A DNA stretch of 13,823 nt, taken from an uncultured Pedobacter sp. GTDB lineage: Bacteria; Bacteroidota; Bacteroidia; Sphingobacteriales; Sphingobacteriaceae. The first letter of the stretch is position 1. Each line of letters opens with the position of its first letter. A model generated the notes under the pieces. That model was not told the origin of the DNA. It saw only the letters and a list, made by a program, of their open reading frames with translations, and made no database searches. The translations under genes and the position numbers were made by a program. The DNA lies in the NCBI GenBank assembly GCA_938008555.1, contig CALLKE010000210.1:1-13823 (forward strand), in the 5' to 3' direction. Shown piece after piece: positions 7,214 to 13,823 of this stretch.

Positions 7214-8191
7214 TTAATGGCCAGCTTTGTATGCTTTGAGGGCTTCTGTTAATTTAGGTACTACTTCAAACGCATCGCCTACGATACCATAGTCTGCAAC
7301 CTTAAAAAAAGGGGCTTCCGGATCTTTATTAATTACGACGATGGTTTTGGATGAACTGACTCCAGCTAAGTGTTGTATAGCTCCAGAAATACCCACGGCA
7401 ATATACAAATTTGGGCTAATTGCAATACCTGTTTGTCCAACGTGTTCTTCGTGAGGGCGCCATCCTGCATCTGAAACTGGTTTTGAGCAAGCAGTTGCAG
7501 CACCTAACACGTTCGCTAGTTCTTCAATCATTCCCCAGTTCTCAGGACCTTTTAACCCTCGGCCCGCCGAAACTACACGTTCTGCTTCTGGTAACGAGAT
7601 CTTGTCTGTTGCTCTTACAATCTCTTTTATGATTGTTCTGAAGTCAGTCTCTTTATTTTCAGTATCAAACTTTTCAACAGTTGCTGATGTACCAGATTCT
7701 TTGATTGGGTATGAGTTGGGGTTCAAAGTAATGACCTTTATTGCAGAACTAATTTCAACAAGAGCAAATGCTTTGCCTGAAAAAGCGGTTTTTTTAATGC
7801 TAAATAAGCCATTCTCTATGTTAGGGAGTTCAACAGCTCCATCTGCTAAACCAGCTTCTAATTTAACTGCGATACGAGGAGCTAAACCTTTTCCTGAAAA
7901 AGAATTTGCTAAAACAATAGCGGTAGCATGAACACTTTTAGCAGCTTCAGCTATCACAGATGCGTATGCTTGATTAATAAAAGATTTTAATTTCTCACTC
8001 GTAATATGAAGTACTTTTGTGGCTCCATATTTGCCTAAACTACTGAGGTCTTCTTGAGCTACATCACCGATAGAAATGGCAACTAATTCGGTATTTAACT
8101 TATCTGCGATCGCCTTTGAATAAGAGACTACTTCGAAAGTGGATTTCTTAAACTTCCCCCCAACATTTTCTACATATACTAAAACTGACAT
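7214..8191 (-). CDS. etfA: Electron transfer flavoprotein alpha subunit
   Basis: This is a 325-residue FAD-binding subunit of the soluble ETF heterodimer, which passes electrons from acyl-CoA and other flavin dehydrogenases to the quinone pool. The C-terminal FAD domain is complete: SAGRG (208-212), DAGWRPHEEHVGQTG (about 241-255), GISGAIQH (267-274), VINKDPEAPFFK and ADYGIVGD (299-306). The FAD-contacting Arg of the common SRxxVD motif is Lys here (CSKPVSD, about 235-241), which I believe is usual for Bacteroidota ETFs. The start is the ATG at 8189-8191 (MSVLVYVEN). An in-frame TTG three codons upstream is unlikely. It lies 23 bp after etfB and forms one operon with it. No terminator is obvious after the stop. 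Confidence 0.96.
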   Translation of the reverse strand: MSVLVYVENVGGKFKKSTFEVVSYSKAIADKLNTELVAISIGDVAQEDLSSLGKYGATKVLHITSEKLKSFINQAYASVIAEAAKSVHATAIVLANSFSGKGLAPRIAVKLEAGLADGAVELPNIENGLFSIKKTAFSGKAFALVEISSAIKVITLNPNSYPIKESGTSATVEKFDTENKETDFRTIIKEIVRATDKISLPEAERVVSAGRGLKGPENWGMIEELANVLGAATACSKPVSDAGWRPHEEHVGQTGIAISPNLYIAVGISGAIQHLAGVSSSKTIVVINKDPEAPFFKVADYGIVGDAFEVVPKLTEALKAYKAGH

Positions 8192-8214
8192 ATTTTTCAA
8201 TTGATTGAGTGTAC

Positions 8215-8952
8215 TTAAATGACTTTTGCTTCGGTGTGTAATAGATTGACTAGCTTGGTAATATCCTCTGCAGGTACCATTTCTACGGTGCCTCGAGGAG
8301 CTGGAGTGGTGAATTTTTTAAATGTTAGAAGCTGTGGAAGTTCAACGGGGTCAATAACTTGTAGTGGTTTTGTCCTTGCAGACATGATACCGCGCATGTT
8401 TGGTATTTTAGGCTCAGCTACACCTTCTGCACAGCTCGCCACTAGAGGAGTAGGTGTGTTTAGTACTTCTTTCCCTCCTTCTATTTCGCGTTGAACGGCT
8501 GCTGTTGTACCATCAAAATCGAGTTTCTTAATGATAGAAATGGACGGAATATCTAAAAATTCTCCAACCATAGCTGCTACTTGTGAGCCGTTATAATCAA
8601 TAGATTCTCTACCGGTTAATATGAGATCAAAGCCTTTTCCTTTTGCATAGGTGGCGATTTGATGGGCCACAAAGTAAGCATCTCGAGGTATTGCATTGAC
8701 GCGTATGGCGTCATCAGCTCCAATGGCAAGTGCTTTGCGTATAGTAGGTTCACTACTTGCTTCCCCAACATGAAGGACAGTTACTGTTCCTTTTCCTCCT
8801 TCGCATAATTCGATTGCACGTGATAAAGCAATCTCATCATAAGGGTTAAGGACAAATTGAACTCCGGCAGTGCTGAACTGGGTATTATCGTTAGTAAAAG
8901 CTATTTTTGTGGTGGTATCTGGAACGTTACTTATACAAACTAGAATTTTCAT
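8215..8952 (-). CDS. etfB: Electron transfer flavoprotein beta subunit
   Basis: This is a 245-residue ETF beta subunit, the usual length, which pairs with EtfA and normally holds AMP. The family pattern is clear: MKILVCISNVPDT at the start, FVLNPYDEIALSRAIEL near residue 40, VLHVGEASSEPTIRKALAIGADDAIRV, and the signature region DLILTGRESIDYNGSQVAA followed by LDIPSISII. A C-terminal arm (about residues 180-245) wraps the partner subunit. The start is the ATG at 8950-8952. It is the first gene of the etfBA operon and its promoter should lie in the 249-bp divergent gap shared with the TPR gene. No acyl-CoA dehydrogenase or ETF-quinone oxidoreductase is in the window, so its redox partners are encoded elsewhere. 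Confidence 0.96.
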   Translation of the reverse strand: MKILVCISNVPDTTTKIAFTNDNTQFSTAGVQFVLNPYDEIALSRAIELCEGGKGTVTVLHVGEASSEPTIRKALAIGADDAIRVNAIPRDAYFVAHQIATYAKGKGFDLILTGRESIDYNGSQVAAMVGEFLDIPSISIIKKLDFDGTTAAVQREIEGGKEVLNTPTPLVASCAEGVAEPKIPNMRGIMSARTKPLQVIDPVELPQLLTFKKFTTPAPRGTVEMVPAEDITKLVNLLHTEAKVI

Positions 8953-9201
8953 ACTGATTATTTTTGTCTTTTATATAATAGATGTTTTTGAAGAGAATAA
9001 TTCACTTAGTTCCCTGGGATTTTAAGTGCTTTTTAGAAGGTATTTGAGAAGCATTGATTGCGTTTTTGATTTCAGTAGAACTACTTAGAAAAGATCATGT
9101 TTAACTTGATTTGTGAAGTGTTAATTCATGATGATTTCATATAGTTTTATTTTTTTCACAAAAATAGTTAAAAAATTGTAGACGAATTAGGATAGATCAT
9201 C

Positions 9202-9540
9202 ATGCAAAACGATAATAGGCTAGAACAGCTGTTGAAATTCTTTGAACAGGAGCCAAATGATCCATTTTTACAGTATGCTTTGGCAACAGAATATCTTCGA
9301 AACAATAAACTAGAAATGGCATTATTTTATTATGAGCGTTTGATTAATAATCATCAAAATTATGTGGGTACTTATTATCATTTAGGTAAGCTCTATGAGT
9401 TATTAGGTCGTAAAGAAGATGCAATAAAAACATATTATGACGGAATTCAGATTTCTAAAAATAAAAAAGACTTCCATGCTTTGTCAGAATTACAAGGTGT
9501 TTATAACGCTATTATTGGCTTAGATGATGAGGGCGACTAA
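9202..9540 (+). CDS. Small tetratricopeptide-repeat protein
   Basis: This is a 112-residue soluble protein with no signal peptide. It contains about two TPR helical hairpins. The first (roughly residues 20-51) has PFLQYALATEYLRNNKLEMALFYYERLI. The second (roughly 54-87) has VGTYYHLGKLYELLGRKEDAIKTYYDGI. Both show the small-residue and aromatic spacing of TPRs. Such proteins act as protein-binding adaptors; no partner or enzymatic function can be read. The ATG is at 9202-9204. Its last 17 bases overlap the start of the chromate-transporter gene, which indicates cotranscription and probable translational coupling. Its link to transport could be functional or merely positional. Confidence 0.85.
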   Translation: MQNDNRLEQLLKFFEQEPNDPFLQYALATEYLRNNKLEMALFYYERLINNHQNYVGTYYHLGKLYELLGRKEDAIKTYYDGIQISKNKKDFHALSELQGVYNAIIGLDDEGD

Positions 9541-10750
9541 AATAAGTCGTTTGAAAAAGAATCGACTCCTGTTTTTACGTGATGTGACCTGGTTTACTTT
9601 CACCGCTTTTGGGGGAGCCCAGGTTCATGTTGGTATGATGCTTCGTGATTTTGTGAAAAAGCGTAAATATGTTACAGAAGCAGAGTTATTTGAGCTTAAT
9701 GCTTTAACTCAAATATTACCGGGCCCCTCATCTACTCAAACACTGGTGGGTATTGCATATAAAGTAGGAGGCTTGCCTATCTCCATTATTACATTTTTAA
9801 TTTGGATTTTCCCTTCGGCAATGATTATGGGATTCATTGCAATAAGCTACTCATTCCTTGATCATAAGGGTGAGTTTGAGCATGTGATGAAGTTTATTCA
9901 ACCAATGGCAATCGGTATTGTTGCATTTGCCACGTACATTTTTGGGAAAGCGATTTTAAAAACCCAAACAGCAATATGCTTGGCTATTGCTTCATTGATT
10001 ACGAGTCTTATTTTAAGAAATGCATATGTATTCCCAATCTTAATTTTGTTGGGAGGCGTAATCTCATCATCTATTGAAACTCCTTTAAAAGAAAGCCAAC
10101 TAAGGTTTAAATTATTCTCTAACATTAATCCTAAGAAGATTGTTTACTTCATTGGTATTCTACTCGTTTTTGCAATATTGGGAGCATTGATAAGTCGTTC
10201 GTCTCCATTTAGTTTACCCATTCGTCTGTTCGAAAATTTTTATAGAAATGGTATTTTGATTTTTGGTGGTGGACAGGTGCTTATCCCTTTTATGTTCACA
10301 GAATTTGTAGAGATGAAGCACTATCTCAGCTCCCAGGAATTTTTATCGGGATTTGCTTTACAACAAGCTTTACCTGGACCCACTTTTTCGTTCACATCTT
10401 TTTTGGGGAGTATGACGATGAAGAATGCTGGCTGGGGTATCTTGGGCCAGATATTAGGTAGTTTAGTCGCTGTTCTGGGAATTAACTTACCTGGCCTGAT
10501 CCTAATTCTCTTTATTGTCCCTTTTTGGAATGATCTGAAAAAAATTACGCGAATCAAGAACTCTTTATCGGGTATAAACGCAGTCTCAGTAGGTTTTATG
10601 GGGGCAGCTTTTCTTTTTCTGCTACAGCCGCTTGATTTCAATATTTTATCTGTTGGAATAGTGATAACTACTTTTTTAGCATTGACACTAACACCCATTA
10701 AAACCCCTATTTTGATTTTGATAGGAATTTTAATGGGGTTTATTCTTTAA
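9524..10750 (+). CDS. chrA: Chromate transporter, two-domain ChrA (CHR) family
   Basis: This is a 408-residue membrane protein of the CHR superfamily, whose studied members extrude chromate. It is the long form, with two homologous halves. The first half has TFTAFGGAQVHVG (about 25-37) and QILPGPSSTQ (63-72). The second has FGGGQVLIPF (247-256) and QALPGPTFSF (281-290). Each half carries the diagnostic GG..Q and LPGP signatures and several hydrophobic helices, about ten in all. The start is ATG at 9524-9526, or the next codon, also ATG; both lie inside the TPR gene in another frame. Many CHR proteins have untested substrates, so chromate resistance is probable from family and not shown. It ends 168 bp from the convergent dnaB. 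Confidence 0.93.
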   Translation: MMRATKISRLKKNRLLFLRDVTWFTFTAFGGAQVHVGMMLRDFVKKRKYVTEAELFELNALTQILPGPSSTQTLVGIAYKVGGLPISIITFLIWIFPSAMIMGFIAISYSFLDHKGEFEHVMKFIQPMAIGIVAFATYIFGKAILKTQTAICLAIASLITSLILRNAYVFPILILLGGVISSSIETPLKESQLRFKLFSNINPKKIVYFIGILLVFAILGALISRSSPFSLPIRLFENFYRNGILIFGGGQVLIPFMFTEFVEMKHYLSSQEFLSGFALQQALPGPTFSFTSFLGSMTMKNAGWGILGQILGSLVAVLGINLPGLILILFIVPFWNDLKKITRIKNSLSGINAVSVGFMGAAFLFLLQPLDFNILSVGIVITTFLALTLTPIKTPILILIGILMGFIL

Positions 10751-10918
10751 TCTAGTTGCTTTTGAGTTCGTGGTTCTTTTGGCATCACTTATCTAGCGTA
10801 CTAGTCATACAAAAGAGAGTAAATAAGAAAAATAGCCACAATATATGATGCGTATTTTTGAGAAAACATAAACAAGAAGATATACTAGCTTTCAGTATGC
10901 CTTTTATCTGTTTTCATG

Positions 10919-12481
10919 TTAAAATGGAGGATCTTCATCGATATCATCCATTTTTGAGGGACGGATGATGAAGTTGCTCTTTCTATCAAAATCTTGGGAT
11001 GGAGATATGCCTGCAAAGGGGTTTGTGTTTTTAGATGATGGACTTGAAAAATCTTCATCTAAATCTGTGAATTTTACAAATTTCCCAACAAACTTCAGCG
11101 GTACTGTTCCTGTTTCGCCGTTTCGGTGTTTGGCAATAATCACCTCGCCAATACCTACAGTTGATCGGCCTTCTTCGTCTTCAGTTAATCCATAGTATTC
11201 TGGGCGATATAAGAATAATACCATATCGGCATCCTGTTCAATAGATCCTGATTCACGTAAATCGGATAACATGGGTCGCTTGCTAGCTCCAGGGCGATTT
11301 TCAACGGCACGGCTTAATTGAGATAGGGCAATAACTGGTACATTAAGTTCTTTCGCAACAGATTTTAAGGCTCTTGAAATACTACCAATCTCTTGCTCTC
11401 GATTGGTGTTTTTGCCATCACCTTTTCCGTGCATGAGCTGCAGATAATCGATGATAATCATCTGGATGTCATACTGCGCTTTAAGACGGCGGCATTTTGC
11501 TCGGAACTCAAAAATATTGAGCGCAGGAGTATCGTCTATGAATAAAGGAGCTTCTGTTAGTTTGCCAATTTTAGAATGAAGCTGTTGCCATTCCCATTCA
11601 GCTAGATGCCCTTTTCGTATTTTTTCTTGCTCTATTTCTGTTTCACCAGATATCAAGCGGTTGACTAGCTGCACGGATGACATCTCAAGAGAAAAAACAA
11701 CTACCGGCTTATTGAACTGCACAGCAGCATTACGTGCGCAACTCAGGACGAAGGCAGTCTTCCCCATTGCTGGACGTGCAGCAATGATTACTAAATCAGA
11801 AGGCTGCCAACCTGATGTTACCCGGTCTAGCGCTGTAAATCCAGAGGCAACCCCTGTCAGCCCATCTACTCGGTCTTTTATTTTTTCCAAATTATCGAGC
11901 GATTCCCGGATGATGTCATCCATTTTTCGGGAATCACGACGTAAGTTATTTTGGGCGATGTCAAATAGGTTTTTTTCGGCGTGATCAAGTAGATCAAAAA
12001 TATCCGTTGTATCCTCATAAGCACTATTACTAATTTCTGTAGAAATGCGAATGAGCTCACGTTGAATGAATTTTTGTGAGATAATACGTGCGTGGTATTC
12101 AATATTTGCTGCTGATGCTACCCGATTAGTTAATTCGGTAATGTAATAAGCCCCACCAATCGTTTCTAGATCGCCTTGCTGACGTAGTTGAGCAATAACG
12201 GTTAAAATATCAACCGGGGAAGATTTTTGAAACAAAACCTGAATTGCTTGAAATATTTTTTGATGTGCATCCACATAAAAAATATCTGGCTTTAGGATAT
12301 CAATCACGGCCGAGAGCGCATCTTTTTCAAGCATGAGCGCACCAAGTACAGCCTCCTCTAGATCAATAGCTTGTGGTGGTAATTTCCCTAAGCCACTGGG
12401 TACTCTAGTGGTAAATTTGCTACGTTTTTCTATTCTTGGGGTAGTTTTTTTGCTCAAATTGTGGTTATCATCCGTACTCAT
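10919..12481 (-). CDS. dnaB: Replicative DNA helicase DnaB
   Basis: This 520-residue hexameric helicase unwinds DNA ahead of the replisome. It has a basic, Ser/Thr-rich leader (1-33), then the N-terminal collar domain (about 34-140, starting LPPQAIDLEEAVLGALM), a linker, and the RecA-like motor from about 205. Motor motifs are intact: Walker A ARPAMGKT (235-242), SLEM with Glu266, Walker B IIIDYLQLM (342-350), LSQLSR, and KHRNGETG with the likely arginine finger Arg453. No intein interrupts it. After residue 475 there is a disordered Ser/Asn/Pro tail that ends in MDDIDEDPPF, which looks like the acidic tip of single-strand-binding protein. The start is ATG at 12479-12481. It diverges from rlmB across a 417-bp gap. 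Confidence 0.97.
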   Translation of the reverse strand: MSTDDNHNLSKKTTPRIEKRSKFTTRVPSGLGKLPPQAIDLEEAVLGALMLEKDALSAVIDILKPDIFYVDAHQKIFQAIQVLFQKSSPVDILTVIAQLRQQGDLETIGGAYYITELTNRVASAANIEYHARIISQKFIQRELIRISTEISNSAYEDTTDIFDLLDHAEKNLFDIAQNNLRRDSRKMDDIIRESLDNLEKIKDRVDGLTGVASGFTALDRVTSGWQPSDLVIIAARPAMGKTAFVLSCARNAAVQFNKPVVVFSLEMSSVQLVNRLISGETEIEQEKIRKGHLAEWEWQQLHSKIGKLTEAPLFIDDTPALNIFEFRAKCRRLKAQYDIQMIIIDYLQLMHGKGDGKNTNREQEIGSISRALKSVAKELNVPVIALSQLSRAVENRPGASKRPMLSDLRESGSIEQDADMVLFLYRPEYYGLTEDEEGRSTVGIGEVIIAKHRNGETGTVPLKFVGKFVKFTDLDEDFSSPSSKNTNPFAGISPSQDFDRKSNFIIRPSKMDDIDEDPPF

Positions 12482-12599
12482 GCCAGCAAAAATATATAAA
12501 AAATGAGCTGCATTTTTTTTAATTCTTCACACTGAAAATATCGAAAAAATAGACTGCTTGATAGTCAGTTCATAACCAATGTGTTTGTCAACAGGCACA

Positions 12600-12683
12600 T
12601 GTTAATAAGTTGTTGATTCTGTACGAATAGCTAAGAGTAAGTCGTATAGACAACATGTTTATAACTTATAGTCATGTGGATAA
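12600..12683 (-). promoter_or_regulatory. Cluster of DnaA-box-like sites
   Basis: On the minus strand, TTATCCACA (12675-12683) is an exact match to the DnaA-box consensus TTATNCACA. TTATAAACA (12656-12664) and TTATTAACA (12600-12608) each differ from it by one base at the same position and have the same orientation. A further one-mismatch site, TTCTTCACA, lies on the plus strand at 12523-12531 next to AT-rich DNA. This could be DnaA-dependent control of dnaB or rlmB, a DnaA-titration site, or part of a replication origin. Chance matches in AT-rich DNA remain possible for the imperfect sites. Confidence 0.4.
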
Positions 12684-12832
12684 TGATGGGCTAGATCTTA
12701 AATTGAGCGTGTTTTTAAATAGGTGAGAGCTGGTCTCGGATGGGAATTTTTTGTTTAAAGAGGTGTTCATCTAACTCAAGCAAGCATTAGAGAGATTGGA
12801 GCGTGTTTAATCATTTTGGAGTTTGATTGATT

Positions 12833-12840
12833 TAGGTTTG
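12833..12840 (+). promoter_or_regulatory. Possible Bacteroidota-type -7 element of rlmB
   Basis: TAGGTTTG fits the TAnnTTTG -7 consensus of Bacteroidota sigma factors and lies about 58 bp before the rlmB ATG. A TTTG at 12815-12818 could serve as the -33 element, but the spacing (14 bases) is shorter than usual. Only suggestive. Confidence 0.25.
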
Positions 12841-12898
12841 GCATGTTAGATCAGAATTATAAGTACTTTAGTCTCCTTTTAAAATAATAGATGATTGA

Positions 12899-13663
12899 AT
12901 GAGAACAAATTCATTTAGGCACAAAAGTGGAGAGTCTAACCAGATGGTATTTGGAATACGTGCTGTGATAGAAGCGATACAAAGTGGTAAAGAACTAGAG
13001 AGCTTATATATCCAACGTGGGCTCAGTGGAGTTATTTTGAAGGGATTACGAAGTGTGCTGGAAGAGCATAAAGTTGGTTTTCAATTAGTTCCGACTGAAA
13101 AACTGAACCGGTTAACGCCTAAAAATCATCAGGGTGTTGTTGCCTTTATATCGCCAATTATCTACCAGAAAATAGAAAATATTGTGCCGGCAATTTATGA
13201 AAAGGGGGAAACCCCGCTTATTTTGATGCTGGATAGAATTACAGACGTACGTAATCTGGGTGCGATTGCTCGAACTGCCGAATGTGCAGGCGTTCATGCT
13301 ATTATTATTCCCTCAAAAGGCTCAGCTCAAATTAATCCAGATGCCATTAAAACGTCTGCAGGAGCCTTATTTAAAATACCCATTTGTAGGAATGAGAGTT
13401 TATTGAAAACGGCTAAATTTTTGCAGGAGTCTGGTTTGCAACTGATTGCTTGTACAGAAAAAACAACAGATCATCTCTATAAACCTGATTATACTAGCCC
13501 ATCGGCTATTATTATGGGCTCTGAGGAAGATGGCATATCGCCAGAATTGATTCGTATTGCTGACCATTTGGCCAAAATACCGATACTCGGAGAAATAGAG
13601 TCACTCAATGTGTCTGTTTCAGCTGGTATTATTTTATATGAGGCTGTTCGCCAGCGAACATGA
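12899..13663 (+). CDS. rlmB: 23S rRNA 2'-O-ribose methyltransferase RlmB-like (TrmH/SpoU family)
   Basis: This is a 254-residue SPOUT-fold methyltransferase using S-adenosylmethionine. Residues about 16-85 form the N-terminal substrate-binding domain (MVFGIRAVIEAI start and NHQGVVAFI end). The knotted catalytic domain has all three motifs: DRITDVRNLGAIARTAE (about 112-128) with the catalytic Arg, IIMGSEEDGIS (about 204-214), and IPILGEIESLNVSVSAGIIL (about 228-247). This layout matches RlmB, which methylates G2251 of 23S rRNA. Related SpoU paralogues acting on other rRNA or tRNA sites cannot be fully excluded. The start is ATG at 12899-12901. It appears to be a single-gene unit: divergent from dnaB and closed by a strong hairpin terminator two bases after the stop. 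Confidence 0.93.
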   Translation: MRTNSFRHKSGESNQMVFGIRAVIEAIQSGKELESLYIQRGLSGVILKGLRSVLEEHKVGFQLVPTEKLNRLTPKNHQGVVAFISPIIYQKIENIVPAIYEKGETPLILMLDRITDVRNLGAIARTAECAGVHAIIIPSKGSAQINPDAIKTSAGALFKIPICRNESLLKTAKFLQESGLQLIACTEKTTDHLYKPDYTSPSAIIMGSEEDGISPELIRIADHLAKIPILGEIESLNVSVSAGIILYEAVRQRT

Positions 13664-13665
13664 TG

Positions 13666-13704
13666 AAATCTAAAAAAGTAGGATTAACTACCTTTTTAGA
13701 TTTT
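13666..13704 (+). terminator. Intrinsic terminator after rlmB
   Basis: A long hairpin has 13666-13681 pairing with 13688-13703 at 15 of 16 positions (single A-C mismatch at 13677/13692) around a 6-base loop. It begins 2 bases after the rlmB stop codon. The descending arm ends in T-rich sequence (13701-13704). The A/T-rich symmetrical arms would let it work in both directions. Confidence 0.88.
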
Positions 13705-13710
13705 ATAAAC

Positions 13711-13763
13711 TTTGGTGGTTGTGTTTTTAAATGTATGATGGGGTAAGAAACAGTGATGACGAA
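13711..13763 (+). repeat. Right copy of the long inverted repeat
   Basis: This copy matches the reverse complement of window positions 1-59, with exact blocks of 30 nt (13717-13746) and 16 nt (13748-13763). It lacks the run of seven C/G found in the left copy and has one extra base near 13716. It starts 7 bases after the rlmB terminator. It is directly followed by a diverged second copy of its first part. Confidence 0.85.
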
Positions 13764-13764
13764 C

Positions 13765-13800
13765 TTTGTGGGTAGTGTATCTAAATGTATGATAGGTAAT
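13765..13800 (+). repeat. Diverged direct copy of the repeat core, 54-bp period
   Basis: Starting exactly 54 bp after 13711, 26 of the first 32 positions match the first copy, including an unbroken TAAATGTATGAT core (13782-13793 against 13728-13739). A one-base deletion follows. Two spaced copies of one motif at an element's edge are what transposase-binding sites of some transposons look like, but the window ends before an element body could be seen. Confidence 0.7.
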
Positions 13801-13823
13801 ATTTGGATAAAATATGATCGAAA

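Larger units (their letters stand above)
12482..12898. other. 417-bp divergent gap between dnaB and rlmB
   Basis: There is no gene here. The dnaB-proximal part is very AT-rich (A-runs and an eight-T run near 12513-12520). The middle holds several sites like the DnaA box, described separately. The rlmB-proximal part has a possible promoter element. Both flanking genes are transcribed outward, so both promoters should be here. Confidence 0.6.

Noticed and set aside
8192..8200. TTG start three codons upstream for etfA
   Set aside because: ATG at 8189-8191 gives the conserved MSVLVYVE N-terminus and suitable spacing from etfB.
9159..9166. TATTTTTG on the minus strand as an etfB -7 promoter element
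   Set aside because: It is over 200 bp from the etfB start and has no TTG at a suitable spacing upstream.
10882..10898. Hairpin in the chrA-dnaB convergent gap as a terminator
   Set aside because: The stem is only 5 A/T-rich base pairs around a 7-base loop with no good U-run; too weak to call.
1..13763. The window as one large composite transposon with terminal inverted repeats
   Set aside because: The interior consists of core housekeeping genes (gapA, truA, dnaB, rlmB, etfAB) with no transposase, integrase or cargo genes, so the inverted repeats are better read as two separate dispersed copies.
13711..13800. CRISPR-like array
   Set aside because: There are only two units, the copies are diverged, the 54-bp period leaves little room for a normal spacer, and no cas genes are present.

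Overview
The window looks like chromosomal DNA of a member of the Bacteroidota, most likely in or near the Sphingobacteriales. This is an inference from gene style and arrangement, not from a database match. The DNA is AT-rich, ribosome-binding sites are weak or absent, the nuclease-family protein has the Bacteroidota form (N-terminal BFN domain plus C-terminal UVR motif), and a small secreted protein resembles the DUF4412/GLPGLI-like proteins of that phylum. Nearly all genes are intact housekeeping or metabolic genes.

Layout. The left end (1-59) carries a repeat that returns in inverted orientation at the right end (13711-13763). From about 100 to 8952 everything is on the minus strand. Read in the direction of transcription, the order is etfB, etfA, a 479-bp gap, a bifunctional-nuclease-like gene, nupC, a strong hairpin terminator (4733-4763), then gapA, truA, an ABC exporter, a structured extragenic element (928-985), and a secreted protein gene. 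A divergent gap (8953-9201) separates etfB from a plus-strand pair: a TPR protein overlapping a two-domain ChrA-type chromate transporter. dnaB follows on the minus strand. A 417-bp divergent gap with several DnaA-box-like sites separates it from rlmB (plus), which ends in a very good hairpin terminator.

Function. EtfAB carries electrons from flavin dehydrogenases to the respiratory chain. NupC imports nucleosides. GapA is the glycolytic dehydrogenase. TruA and RlmB modify tRNA and 23S rRNA. DnaB is the replicative helicase. The ABC protein is a lipid- or drug-type exporter. ChrA with its TPR partner is the most accessory-looking unit.

No new multi-gene defence or mobile system is visible. 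The points most worth a second look are the inverted end repeats with a tandem 54-bp sub-repeat, the DnaA-box-like cluster between dnaB and rlmB, the SSB-like C-terminal tip of DnaB, and the structured repeat after the ABC gene.
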